NCBI GenBank assembly: GCA_000827325.1
Contig: KN832871.1
Location: 1,364,001-1,428,000, forward strand
Reading direction: 5' to 3'
Origin: Oidiodendron maius Zn
Lineage: Eukaryota > Ascomycota > Leotiomycetes > Myxotrichaceae
DNA length: 64,000 nt
The translations under genes and the position numbers were made by a program. Positions within the stretch are counted from its first letter, which is position 1; the number at the start of each line of letters is the position of its first letter. The notes below the pieces were generated by a model, which made no database searches, was not told the origin of the DNA, and worked only from the letters and a program-made list of their open reading frames with translations. Of the stretch, positions 35,029-45,724 are shown piece after piece.

Positions 35029-37126
35029 ATGGATGCTCGAGAAAGGGATGAGTCCCAATCACGTCGAACAAACAACAAGCGCCCTTGGGATGGAGATGCT
35101 ACCGTGCTACCAGGCCCCACAGGTTCTAGAATTGCGCCAGTGCTACCACCCATCGATGCTGCCCCATCCCGAAAGCTTTCGGTACCTCGAGGTACAGAAT
35201 ACGGGCCAATTTCTATGAGTTGGTACGGAGCAGAATCTAGAGAACCTGACACGGAGAGGCCGAAAATTGAGGGGCTTGATTACAACCCCTTTGGCCGACA
35301 GAATATATATGCCAATGGCAAAGCCCCCACTCGTCGGCCACACGGCAAGTTACCCGCCGAAAATCTAAGCAGTGAATAGCATTACTGATCAGGTTCCAAC
35401 TTTAGACTTCGTGTCGGGGCAGCTCCAACGTCGTCTGGAGTCGCCTGGAATCTTGTCAGACAAGGCGGATGGACCTCCACACGCCCAAGAAAGTCGCGAC
35501 TTGTGTCATAGGTGCAGGGGACCGAGAGAACAGGAACGGGCAATGAACCAAAACGCCGAGACTTGCGAGACTTGCAAGAAGAATCCTGACCTAGCCTGGG
35601 TGACGCAGGCTGCTGCAGCTGGGCTTACTCAGCTGGCGGAAACGCTACGTTCAGGAATTCCATCCGAGGAGCGTAGTATCACTCGAGTGAGTAAATCGGA
35701 CTTTATGCTTTCTGCCGCGATTGGCTTGGCATTGTTGCTGATCATGGATTTGTATAAGGGATGCGATATGCCTAGCCTTGCGTCTGTTGACTTCCCTCCA
35801 ATAGCGCAGTTTGGCCTCAAACAGACGCTGGACTGGATCTTCGGAAGTATTAGTCATGCTAATCAGCTGGCGGATGATTTTGTAAGGAATATTTCGTCGC
35901 GCACTTCGCAGGATTCCACCCTTGGCACAGGTCTTCAAGATGGTCCAGCGAACAATATGAAACGCCGCCATAATGACGATGGGGTGGGTTTCGCCAGGAC
36001 GAGAGAAGAAGTTGCCGACCCGGGGTCTGATTCCGATTTCACTTTCCAGAGGAGACGGGGAATCTCAGCGATAGGCTTAGCAGGGGATGAATTACCACCG
36101 GTAAGGCCCCAACATACCTATCGGCCAGCTCTGCGCTCCTCCGATAGCCAGGGCCCAAGACTATCTAGCATGAATCCTCCTCCGGCACCAAATCGCCAGC
36201 TGCCCTCGCCGCCAGGCCGATCCTTCCCGTCGCCAACGTCCCTCAACTTCCCTTCCCCATCTGCCCCTTCGCCTGCAACAAGTTCGCAAGGTGTCAATTT
36301 GCCCACGCCTTTGAGCGTCAACCATACCATTGACAATTATCTACCTCCCCTTGCTGCACCCCGAGCGTCAGAGGCTGCTCTTCGAGAACATGCAGCTGCT
36401 CTTCAGCATGAAGTATCGCTTCAGAAGATGGCGCTGTCTTCGCTGCAGGGCGAACACGACAAGCTTCTTGCAGCTTTCTCGCGGTCTCAAACCCGAGCAA
36501 GCACTTTAGAGAAGAAGCACGCTGTGTCAGATAACGAGATCATCAGTCTCACAGAAGAGAAGCTGCGACTTCAATCCCAGGTTATGGACTTGGAACGAGA
36601 TGTGGAGGAACTGTCTCGGAGCAGAGATGAATTTCGGCAGGCGGCAGTCCAAGAAGGTGCACAATATATTGAGATTGTTAACAAAGCCAGTCGGCTGGAG
36701 GAGTTGAGGGCGGATGAGACGAGAGCCTGGAACCGGATAAAAGAGGAGATGGAGAGGAAGATCGTGGCACTAAGTGCTGAAGGCAGAGAGAGCAGTAGTG
36801 GCGATGGGGAAATAATTTCTGCAGAGATCGCACATACCACACGGGTTACGGAAGAGATGGATATGGGTACAGGGAAATCACCCCCACATTCAGCAGGGCC
36901 CCTAAAAATCGAACGCGCAGACCAGTCTCCCCTTGATGAACAGATACCCAACACCTTGGAAACTTCACAGGAGTCTGTGGAGAGCCTTAAAAGCGAGATA
37001 CGGCATCTCCGTGAACGATGCACTAAGGCTGAGAAGGCGTTGAGAGAAATTCAAGACGAGAGTCATTCTATGGAAGAATTGGCGAAATCTATACGAAGTC
37101 GCGCAGACTTGGCAGTAGCGGACTGA
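35029..37126 (+). CDS. Coiled-coil protein with CxxC pairs, unknown function
   Basis: I recognise no named family. Two exons, 35029-35344 and 35406-37126, join through a GC-AG intron (35345-35405: donor GCAAGT, branch CTGAT, acceptor TTTAG); the phase closes for 678 residues. The N-terminus has RPWDGDATVLPGPTGSRIAP and YGPISMSWYGAESRE. Two Cys pairs follow (CHRCRG and CETCKK), spaced like a possible zinc site. Then KSDFMLSAAIGLALLLIMDLY, hydrophobic enough for a membrane helix though it may be buried. A Pro/Ser-rich linker (SPPGRSFPSPTSLNFPSPS) leads to a long coiled coil from about residue 440 (LQHEVSLQKMALSSLQGEHD, EKKHAVSDNEIISLTEEKLR, DLERDVEELSRSRDEF) and a second near the C-terminus. 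The pattern resembles fungal regulatory proteins with a C-terminal zipper; the role is unknown. Confidence 0.72.
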
Positions 37127-39041
37127 AGCGTTACAAATTATTGTGTGATCAAATAGGCGCGTAGTTGATCTCTGTGCATGGCGGCGTTCCTAGGAGTCCA
37201 GGTAGTGGGCTGGAAAGATATCCCACAGCAGACATGCATATATGAAGCTCGCTAGGAGTCCTGGATTCTAACGCCGTCCCGGCCTGTCCTTGCACGACCA
37301 CGATGTGACTAGATTTAACAAGTGCCTGAGTATAATCACGTAAATTACCACCCGGTCAGGCCATCTATTCCTTCTGGGCCGGTGCTGGTAGCCACCGGAG
37401 GTAAATATTTTTGTAAGGAACAGGTTAACGCTACAAAATGCACGGCGATGTAGGACGATAAGGTTTCTACATCTATTTTCTAGCACAATTAAAAGCTCCC
37501 CGCTCGCGGATACTTGATCCTAATAGGCAACTCGGCGTAAAGCAAAGCTCCATTATCCAATCATGTTTCTTGTTTATAAGGGCAGGCAACGAGGCCAGAG
37601 AGAAAGAGAAGTTTATTTTCTAGGACGTGGTTCAAGTTACAGAGAATAAACATATGCCCCGATAATTCAGTCAGCTCTCATGCGACAAATTAGAATCGAC
37701 CCAAGTCACTCTCCTTAGATGTTTGCTATTCACAGTAAACAGAAAGTGCACTTACTTACGTCGGCCGGTTTCGCTTCCCCCAACTGCTCTAATTGGCCCT
37801 GAGCGAACTCAGGTCTATGCAAACGTTAATTAGAATATGACTAGCAGCTGCTGTAGGCTTAGCTACACTCGAAGACGCCGCACAAGAATGTGGAGTCAAA
37901 GATATTCTCGGAAACATGCAATTCATGAGGTAAATAGTCTTTCCTTATGCAGTTGTGTATGCATATAGCAGTCCCCTCTGGACCTCACCTATAGATGTCC
38001 TCCATGTGGTTCCTACTGCAATGGATTCGTATTCTTCATCTTGATTCATTCCAGTGACGTTATTAAGTCCGGGGTAAGAGCCTAACGCCGTTACATATCA
38101 TCTCGAATAGCTGCTGGCACATTGACAGAGCCTAACAGGGAATCCAGGCGGAATCCCGTATCCTTTTGCTAGCCAATTGAGATCGATTATCGGACCATCA
38201 GTTGTATTTCTGTGAAGCCAGTCATCTCCATGATCGGCCGCGATGAAGATGTTGTAAAGATATCTATTGCCGGGCAATCCATTTAGTCGTTGAGACGATA
38301 ATATTGGCCCCGACTTTGAGCCAGTAGGAGTTGGGATCCCGTGTAAGACGAGAAAGAGCACGAAACACTGCCGTAAGTTGAACTGGTGACATGAATATGG
38401 AGAAGAACCGACTAGATCGAGACATTATACATTCTCCCTGGTCCTCGCGAGAATAGTCCAGTGTAGGTATGTCATTTGAGAGACGGTAAGACTGCAATAC
38501 ATAACCCGAACATGACCAGAGCAATACACGCTGCAAATTACCCCGCCTAATCTTCGGCTACTCCCCCCCCAAAATGTGCAGGCCATTCTGTGCTAGATGC
38601 TCCCCGGCGCAACCGCAACGTCTGAGCATAATATTGGGGCCATACGAGAAGCTGCTGAGGATCTGTCAAAGTCCTATTATTTCATTCCAAGACGGTGAGA
38701 ATGAAGCCATTTTAGATTAAATCTCTGAATGCAGGGACGAAACGCTTCACCTTTCGGCGAGCATATATCCCACCCTTAACACAACCCAGCTCAGTGGAAT
38801 GATTGAGTTATTTCCGGCAGCTGCTTGAACGGGTCTTGAATCGGAACTGAATGATGGTTCGTGGCTAGAGATGCTCTTTTGGGAGACGCCTAACATTGCC
38901 TATTCAGTCTCGAACTTAGCACCACCTCCAGGTACTCAACATTATTCTATATTTTTATGAAACAGCCTCTTCCCTAAGTATCTGGTTCCGCCCGGAGAAT
39001 TCGAACGGCAGTTGCTGGTAAACTGAATTGAACTCGCAATC
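37127..39041. other. 1.9-kb gene-poor region with an eroded ORF
   Basis: No intact gene. 37127-38090 has ordinary composition and no supportable ORF. 38098-38536 (minus) holds two overlapping frames that read like one eroded coding region (see findings). 38540-39041 is upstream of the DUF1593 gene, with a C run at 38561-38570. Confidence 0.5.
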
Positions 39042-40545
39042 ATGTCTCTTCTTCCGACTGCGGCTCTCATTTCGTTCGATTCCAAACCCAGGGTCTTCAT
39101 CTTAACTGACATCACCAACGAGCCCGATGATGCCGAATCTTTCTGTCGGTACTTGACCTATTCTAATCAGTTCAGCACAGAGGGCGTGGTTGCTACGACT
39201 TCTACCTGGCTTAGGGATAAGGTTGCCCCGGAAAGTCTGCACGAAATCATCGATGCCTACGAAGCCGTTGTGCATAATCTCAATGCCCATGTCCATCCAG
39301 ATTCTCCCTACCCGTCCGCTCAGTCAATTAGAAGTGTTGTGCGATCCGGACCACCAGTAAGCAAGTGAGATTGCCAAATTGGGTTCAGAGACTGACAGAT
39401 GCGCCTAGCTATATGGGATGGCCGTCGTGGGAGATGATATCCCACTTAGCGACGGAGGCAAGCTGCTGTTGGAGCGCCTGCTATACCCTGATGATAGCCC
39501 ACTCTGGGTTTTGGTATGGGGCGGCTCCAATGTTCTTGCCCAAGTCCTGTATAAGATACGAGATCGTTCAGATGCGGCCCAACTGCGGTCAAAGCTGCGT
39601 GTTTACACCATTTCCGACCAGGATGACACTGGTGCTTGGATCCGACAACAGTGGCCCGATATCTTCTATATCTGCTCTGTTCATGGTTGGAATCAATATT
39701 CGTCCGCGGCATGGGGGGGGATTTCTGGCCAGTTGCCAGGGGAAGAGGGTGGACCAGATGGCTCGAAAGTGACCCACAATTGGATCAAAGAGCACATACA
39801 AATAGGCCCACTGGGCGCAGCATACCCCGATTTTATGTTTATTGTGGAGGGCGACACACCAACATTTCTGTACTTGATTCAAAACGGCCTCGGCGTACCA
39901 GAGGAACCCTCCTATGGTTCTTGGGGAGGCCGATACCTTCCAATCAACGTGAGCGACCACGGACTTCCCCGAGGCCACCACGCAGATGCTGCAGATGAAG
40001 TTACCGGAGTTGATGGCAAGAAGCATACTTCCAATCGGGCAACGATTTGGCGATGGAGGAACGCCTTTCAGAATGATTTCGCTGCTCGCATGCAGTGGAC
40101 CTTATCACCCGAATTTGCGAAGGCGAACCATCATCCAGTAATCTCCATCAACGAAGACCGCGGAATCAGACCTATTCACATGGAGGCCGAAGCCAATTCG
40201 GTCATCACATTTGATGCATCTGCCACTCATGATCCTGATGGTGACGAGTTGTTTTTCAAATGGTATCAGTATCGTGAGCCAAGTGCTGTACAGACCTACC
40301 ACACTACCGAGGTCGCGGATCTTAAAATACAGGCGCTTAATTCTCAAGGCTCTGTAGTGCAAGTCTCGATTCCCCCAGCAGATCATTCGTGTATATTATT
40401 CAGAGAGAAAACTCCTCTTGAGCGTGGTTCTCCTCTTCACCTGATTCTCGAGGTCCAAGACAGCGGTAGCACACCCTTGACGAGTTATCGTAGAGTGGTG
40501 ATTCAGCCCACTAATAAAAAGTTGAAGAAAAATGCTAGGCATTGA
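39042..40545 (+). CDS. DUF1593 / Sde182-type nucleoside-hydrolase-like protein
   Basis: The family joins a nucleoside-hydrolase-like domain to a C-terminal beta domain; some bacterial members bind cellulose. Two exons, 39042-39356 and 39409-40545, flank a 52-nt intron (39357-39408), giving 483 residues. The Asp-rich N-terminal motif RVFILTDITNEPDDAESFCR resembles the calcium-binding DxDxxxDD site of nucleoside hydrolases. Other blocks are STEGVVATTSTWL, PLWVLVWGGSNVLAQVLYKI, VYTISDQDDTGAWIRQQWPD and EGDTPTFLYLIQNGLGVPEE. The C-terminal domain starts near NHHPVISINEDRG and contains ITFDASATHDPDGDELFFKW, a PKD/Ig-like signature. I see no N-terminal signal peptide in this model, so it may be intracellular. 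The MFS transporter gene converges on it 147 bp away. The true substrate is unknown. Confidence 0.87.
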
Positions 40546-40692
40546 CGGCATGATATTTCCTTAGAAAGCTAATTAGTTGCGATATATCTGTTTAGAAGGG
40601 CATATAAAAAGTCACCTGTAGCTTATTCTCAGGGATCAAGAAGATATTTCAATTTATCCTAGTACCCCAACTTTATCTAGTCCCGACTATTT

Positions 40693-42465
40693 TCACGCTG
40701 TCTTTATACCTTGAAGAGTAGCCTCGTTTTGAATCTGCGCATCAGTCCTGTACGTCTTGAACTTCCTAGCTGGAATTGCTTTTGCAAACATCTCATCCAA
40801 CTCCTGGTACGATCGTCCAGCAGTCTCGGGCTGACAGAACCATAGGTAGATGATGCACAAGAAGCATAGTCCGCCAAAGATGAAGGCGATCTTGGCTCCC
40901 AGGTTTGCATGATCGGGATTGAACATGTAAGGTATAACAAATTGCCACATAAGATTGACACTACTCTGGAGCGCATATCCTATGGCGACAGTCTTGACGC
41001 GGAGGCGGGAGGTAGATACCTCGGAGAGTAAAGAGAATGCAGTAGAACCGATAGCCACGTTGTACCACCAGCTATAGATCAAGATAAATGCAACGGTTCC
41101 TTTTATCTCGGGCTGGGTATGTCCTAATCCCAACCCTCCAGTTATCAAGAGGAAGATTGTTAGAATGATGAGGCCATAGAAAGTTACGTTTCGTCTCCCG
41201 ACGTAGTCGACCGAAGCCGCAGCCATGAGATTTCCCAAAATTGAAAGGACAGGCTGTGCAATTTGGATTCTATAGCTTAAAGATGTGTCATAGCCCGCTA
41301 GCTCGAGATAGTAGGTGAAATAGCCAGCGACGAAGGCGATTCCAGAGAAGCTTTGAATAAGCAGAGGCATGATGCTGACTATAGTTCGACGCAAGTTGGA
41401 TTTTCGTAGGCATTCCATATATGTCACACCCTCAGTCTCGTTGAGAACCTCTTGGAGTGTGAGCTCGATAAGTGCCAGTTTCATCCGGCCTTCCTCGCCA
41501 GTGTGACCAAGCTTGTGGAGGTTCTTCAATGCAGCTTCTTTCCGTCCCTTAGAAACGAGCCACCATGGGGATCTAGAGAAGAGACAGGGCGTTATATATG
41601 CAAACTAACATTCATCTTATAAAGATCGGTTTTACTTACTCGGGCATAAAGGGAACAAGGACAGTAGCGACGGCTGCGAAGCCAAATTGTGAGCAAAAGA
41701 CAGCACGATATGCCCAGCGGGAGTCTGTCTGCCCTGTGGAGTTGATAACAATGAAGGCCACCAGTGGCCCGATGCCGTATGAGATACCGACGCAGCAGGT
41801 AAAAATACCTCGTAACGCCAATGGGGATATCTAATTAACAGTCAGTAAATTCGAAGAAAAGGATGAACTCGGACTTACTTCTCCGATATAGCTAATCATT
41901 ACCGTTGCGATTGTACCAACCATGAATCCATTCAGGAACTTACCCACAAAGAAGACTGTGTTGGTCGTAGCGACAAATTCTATAGTGACAGCTGCAAAAG
42001 ATATGACCAAGGCACCCATAAGGATCTTCTTTCGACCAACCCGATCGGCGAGCTCTGCAGAGACGAGGGAGGCGATTATTGCCCTGCAACAAATCAGTGA
42101 CAATCGCACAAGAGTAGGGGCCGTAATACGTACGTTCCAATTGGCGCTCCACCAAAGGCAGACTGCCAGCTGGCCGGAAGGACATAGTTGCCATTGAACC
42201 GATACCCAAAGTCCTTGCGAAACTCGGGAATGCCCACAACACTGCCGGAAGCTTGCACGTCGAAACTGACCAATATAATGCACCAAGCGGCATAGACGCA
42301 CCAAGCTGATGCCCAAGGATAATGAACTAGTGACTTATATATACCAAGCTCGTGCTCTTGGAAGTTGGCGATATGTGCTAGCTCTGTTTCCCGAGCAAGG
42401 TCAAACTGCTCGACCTCAGAGCCCTGCGCTTTGTCCGCGTCATTAACTACAGTAGGATCGTTCAT
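40693..42465 (-). CDS. MFS sugar transporter (hexose/lactose-permease type)
   Basis: A plasma-membrane sugar:proton symporter by family. Four exons: 42134-42465 (or to 42549 with an upstream ATG), 41879-42083, 41640-41830 and 40693-41572; phases close for 535 residues. Twelve helices are expected. Signature motifs: ELADRVGRKKILMGAL between helices 2 and 3, GTIATVMISYIGEISPLALRG, PESPWWLVSKGRKEAALKNL in the central loop, and FCQPETAGRSYQELDEMFAK at the C-terminus (the PETKGR motif of the sugar-porter group). I prefer the ATG at 42465 (MNDPTVVNDADK) because it has A at -3, while the upstream ATG at 42549 has T. The substrate cannot be read from sequence. It converges on the DUF1593 gene. Confidence 0.92.
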
Positions 42466-42549
42466 GCTGTTTTCTGAGTTTTTGATAGAGTATTGGAAGA
42501 TGTGCTCAGTGGATCGATTCCTGACGATAAAACGAGGACTGCAGGACAT

Positions 42550-44315
42550 ATAAAATGGCGCTCATTTGCATAAGTCAATTCATATGCTTAAAGGTGATTC
42601 CACGAAGTCGTGCCTTCGGAATACTACATCTGGCCATGTGCTCACTTGAGCGCCTCCAGTTGCCAACCCCGGATATTCCTAGACTGGGGAACAACTCCAT
42701 GGCCCCGTCGTGCTAGATTTACACTGGTTTGAGTTCAGCCAAGTCCACGGAAAGGTAAAGCTTCAGAAGGCGCCCCCGAATAGGTGAAATGGGTCGCTTA
42801 ACGTTTTGGCTCCAAGTGTGGGGAAGGATGGCGGAGAAGAATCTGGGGATGAACGGAGCGATGCATCTAGCGAGTTTTGGAATCAAAATTCCCGGAAGAC
42901 TATAGGATGTAGTTCCTAGATCTGTCAGGCTCGGCGTGTGAATAATATGTCAAGAACCAGGCAGCTTACGTGCGGCTCAGGAAGGGAAGTCGGAGCCACA
43001 TTTATCCCGATTGGATTGGAACCGGCAATATCACAGAGACCGCGAGTGATCTCCGAGAAATAATATTACCGGACGCAGAATCCGAGTTGTTCAGTACGGA
43101 TCTTGAGTTAACCTATCCCGTATTATATTCCGCAGGTTTTGATGCAGCCGGAACATACACGTCGCAGCCCCGGAGCAAGACCACCGTGGACTCGCGGAAA
43201 GTCGTATCACCCCATGCCGAGCCTGCACCATGAGAACGACAGCGTCAACGGCATCACATTGTTCAGAAATGATTGGGTCATCTCTACACCCGCATTGTTG
43301 CTTACCCCTTTGAAAAGTTGAGTTGCTAGTGAGGAATGAAGGCGTAGCGGCAGAGTTGGAGGAAACCATAAATATTGAATTCGCAGCCACGAATACGCCG
43401 ACAGAATCCCGAAGAGTTGTGGTTCTTTTGTACCAACACTGGCATATACCCCGCAGCAGCTGTTTATATACACGCATCTTGTGTATATATTTTTTATACT
43501 TGCATATCTACATCTTCTAGACAGTCTATAATCGATATAACCTAACATCGAGGCCCTCTGCCCAAGCCATAATCCATACCCTCTCGAAACAGGGCGGATG
43601 GACTGACGCAGGAAATGATTGGAAGCTGTCTAAAAAGGGGGGAGGGGGAGACGATGACATCGGCGTCACGTGATGTAAAGTACCCCTCTATATGCAAGCT
43701 GAAAGGAACTTTACCTGACCTGAAGGACTCCTTCTATATCTCGCATCACACAGGTAGAGGAGAGCCTCAAGTGGAGCAGCCATGATCCTGAGCGGCGAAG
43801 GATGTAATCATGCCATCGCTCAGATGTACAGTACTGTGCATGAACTGAACTGTGCCCGTCGGGTCCCCTCGGTCGGTATTATGCTGGCGGGTGGCCGAGA
43901 ACGCGAAACCATGCCACCGACCGTCATTCCGTGCTTTCCTGGCCGCTGCCACCGCGCTCCTTGATCCAAGGCTACGTACCTCCTCCTCTGTGCTCCGGTA
44001 AGTTAAATCTCGCCTTTCGCCATCCCATCTCATCCCATCCCCATCCCATTCCACTTCTTCTCTTTCTCATCCTGTCTCTGTCTCTGTGCTGTTTCTATCC
44101 CTCAGAGGGCCAGTGCCAACCTTACCTCATCAACTTTGCTTTTCGCTCCTCCCCACCTTGGACCTGTCTGCTATCTCTGCACAGAGAGGAGACCCAAATC
44201 CCTAAATCGCAATCTCGTCCGACCCCCCTAACCCTCCATTTATTATCGTCGCAGATACATAGGATCCCGCCTGCCTTAGGTCCAGTCGAGAGCGTCGTTT
44301 CCCCCCAACGCTACC
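42550..44315. promoter_or_regulatory. Divergent region, transporter gene / 6-phosphogluconolactonase gene
   Basis: 1.77 kb upstream of both genes. An ORF at 42970-43233 (plus) has no family resemblance. G-rich tract at 43635-43651. The part next to the lactonase gene is a long pyrimidine-rich tract (44030-44120) with several CATCCC units, a common fungal core-promoter and leader feature. Confidence 0.5.
44030..44120 (+). promoter_or_regulatory. Pyrimidine-rich core-promoter tract of the lactonase gene
   Basis: CT-rich run with repeated CATCCC and TCTCTG units, ending about 200 bp before the start codon. CT-rich stretches of this kind are typical next to transcription starts of highly expressed fungal genes. 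Inferred from composition only. Confidence 0.4.
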
Positions 44316-45101
44316 ATGGGAAGTAGACCGCCCAATCTGTTCGTGTTCTCTACGGTCGACATTCTCGCGACGAACTTGCGGACCTACATTGTCCAATGTC
44401 AGACGATGGCGCTTAACCGGCACGACGTCTTCAAAGTCGCCATCTCGGGCGGCTCCTTGCCCAAGACGCTGGCGAAGGCGCTGCTGGCCCCGCCGACCTC
44501 CCCCGAAGACACAATCAGGTTTGACAAGTGGGAAGTCTTCTTCGCCGATGAGCGAGCCGTGCCCCTCGACCACGAGGACTCCAACTATCGCCTCTTGAAA
44601 GACGAGCTCCTCGACAAGATCCCCACTGACGCGGGCAAGCCGACCGTCTACCCAATCGATGTCAACTTCCTAGACGACGCGCAGGAGCTGGCAGACCAGT
44701 ATGAGAAGCTGCTGGTCCAGAGCTTTGCTGCACGGGACAGCGTCAAGCTACCCCTCTTCGACCTCCTGCTGCTGGGCTGCGGACCGGACGGGCATACGTG
44801 CAGCTTGTTCCCCGGCCATCCTTTGTTGCGAGAGACGAGTGGTTGGGTTCTGCCTATTGAAGATTCGCCGAAGCCGCCACCTACGAGAATCACGCTGTCT
44901 CTACCTGTCGTCACTGCGGGCCTCAGGATAGCGTTTGTGGCTACGGGAGGCGGGAAGAAGGATATCATGAAGAAGATCTTCGAAGAGGGGAATGGTTTAC
45001 CTTGTGCACTGGTGAATGAGATGGCTGGTGACAGATGCACGTGGTTTACCGACAGCCCTGCTGTCGAAGGAGTGGCGTTTCCAAGGAGAGGCAGCCTGTG
45101 A
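44316..45101 (+). CDS. 6-phosphogluconolactonase (Sol family)
   Basis: Hydrolyses 6-phosphogluconolactone to 6-phosphogluconate in the oxidative pentose phosphate pathway, in the cytosol. One exon of 261 residues, the normal family length. Characteristic blocks: FKVAISGGSLPKTLAKALL near 40-58, WEVFFADERAVPLDHEDSNY near 72-91, and LFDLLLLGCGPDGHTCSLFP near 148-167, the GxGxDGHxxSLFP signature that holds the phosphate and catalytic site. Later come PPTRITLSLPVVTAGLRIAF and FVATGGGKKDIMKKIF. The start MGSRPPNLFVF follows a TACC-ATGG context with C at -2 and A at -3. Upstream is the pyrimidine-rich tract. Confidence 0.95.
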   Translation: MGSRPPNLFVFSTVDILATNLRTYIVQCQTMALNRHDVFKVAISGGSLPKTLAKALLAPPTSPEDTIRFDKWEVFFADERAVPLDHEDSNYRLLKDELLDKIPTDAGKPTVYPIDVNFLDDAQELADQYEKLLVQSFAARDSVKLPLFDLLLLGCGPDGHTCSLFPGHPLLRETSGWVLPIEDSPKPPPTRITLSLPVVTAGLRIAFVATGGGKKDIMKKIFEEGNGLPCALVNEMAGDRCTWFTDSPAVEGVAFPRRGSL

Positions 45102-45724
45102 TGTCAATGATATAGATGGCTCACGGAGGGAGACTTTGGACTTTCATTGCTACAGCTGTGTTAGAGCTAGTACTGACAGCAGTGTTCTTAAAAGAGAGGA
45201 AATCTCTCCAGCGTATTTGATATCTTCGGGCAGAAGCCCAGCAGCTAGCATTTCATGAGATCTAGAATTCCATGATCATTCCTGCTCAGACCTCACTTCA
45301 AGACAGTGGCAGAGTAAGCGTAGATGGCACAATAATAGAACTGTGCTCATGTCATTACCGGATATCTGTCGGTTCCCGTTCATTTAGACCTCTTTTACTT
45401 CCTATCAGCTGTTTCTGAGGGTAGCACTGCAATTTTGAGTGAGAGCGATTTAACGGTTACCCCCCACATGTAATTTCGGTGCTTTCCAGTTACAATCAGA
45501 GATACCCAATTTATCATGATTCTGTACACGTATAGGATTCGACGTTACTTTCCCACTGACAGCTTCCTGTATATACACCCTATTGACACAGGCTCTGCCT
45601 GAGCATAGCAGAAGAACCCGCCCCTCATCACTCATGAGCCATCATAAGCTATGTTATAACGCAATCTGCCCTCCAGAAACGCCAGCCGTCTATCGTCCCA
45701 TTCCCTAATAACCGACCTAGAAGC
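45102..45724. other. Convergent intergenic region, lactonase gene / Cys-rich gene
   Basis: 623 bases of 3' flanks. Nothing recognised beyond short unsupported ORFs. Confidence 0.55.

Noticed and set aside
38980-39020. tRNA-like TTCGAA T-loop on the minus strand
   Set aside because: No matching acceptor stem or anticodon arm could be drawn.
42970-43233. 87-codon plus-strand ORF
   Set aside because: Lies in a divergent promoter region and has no family resemblance.
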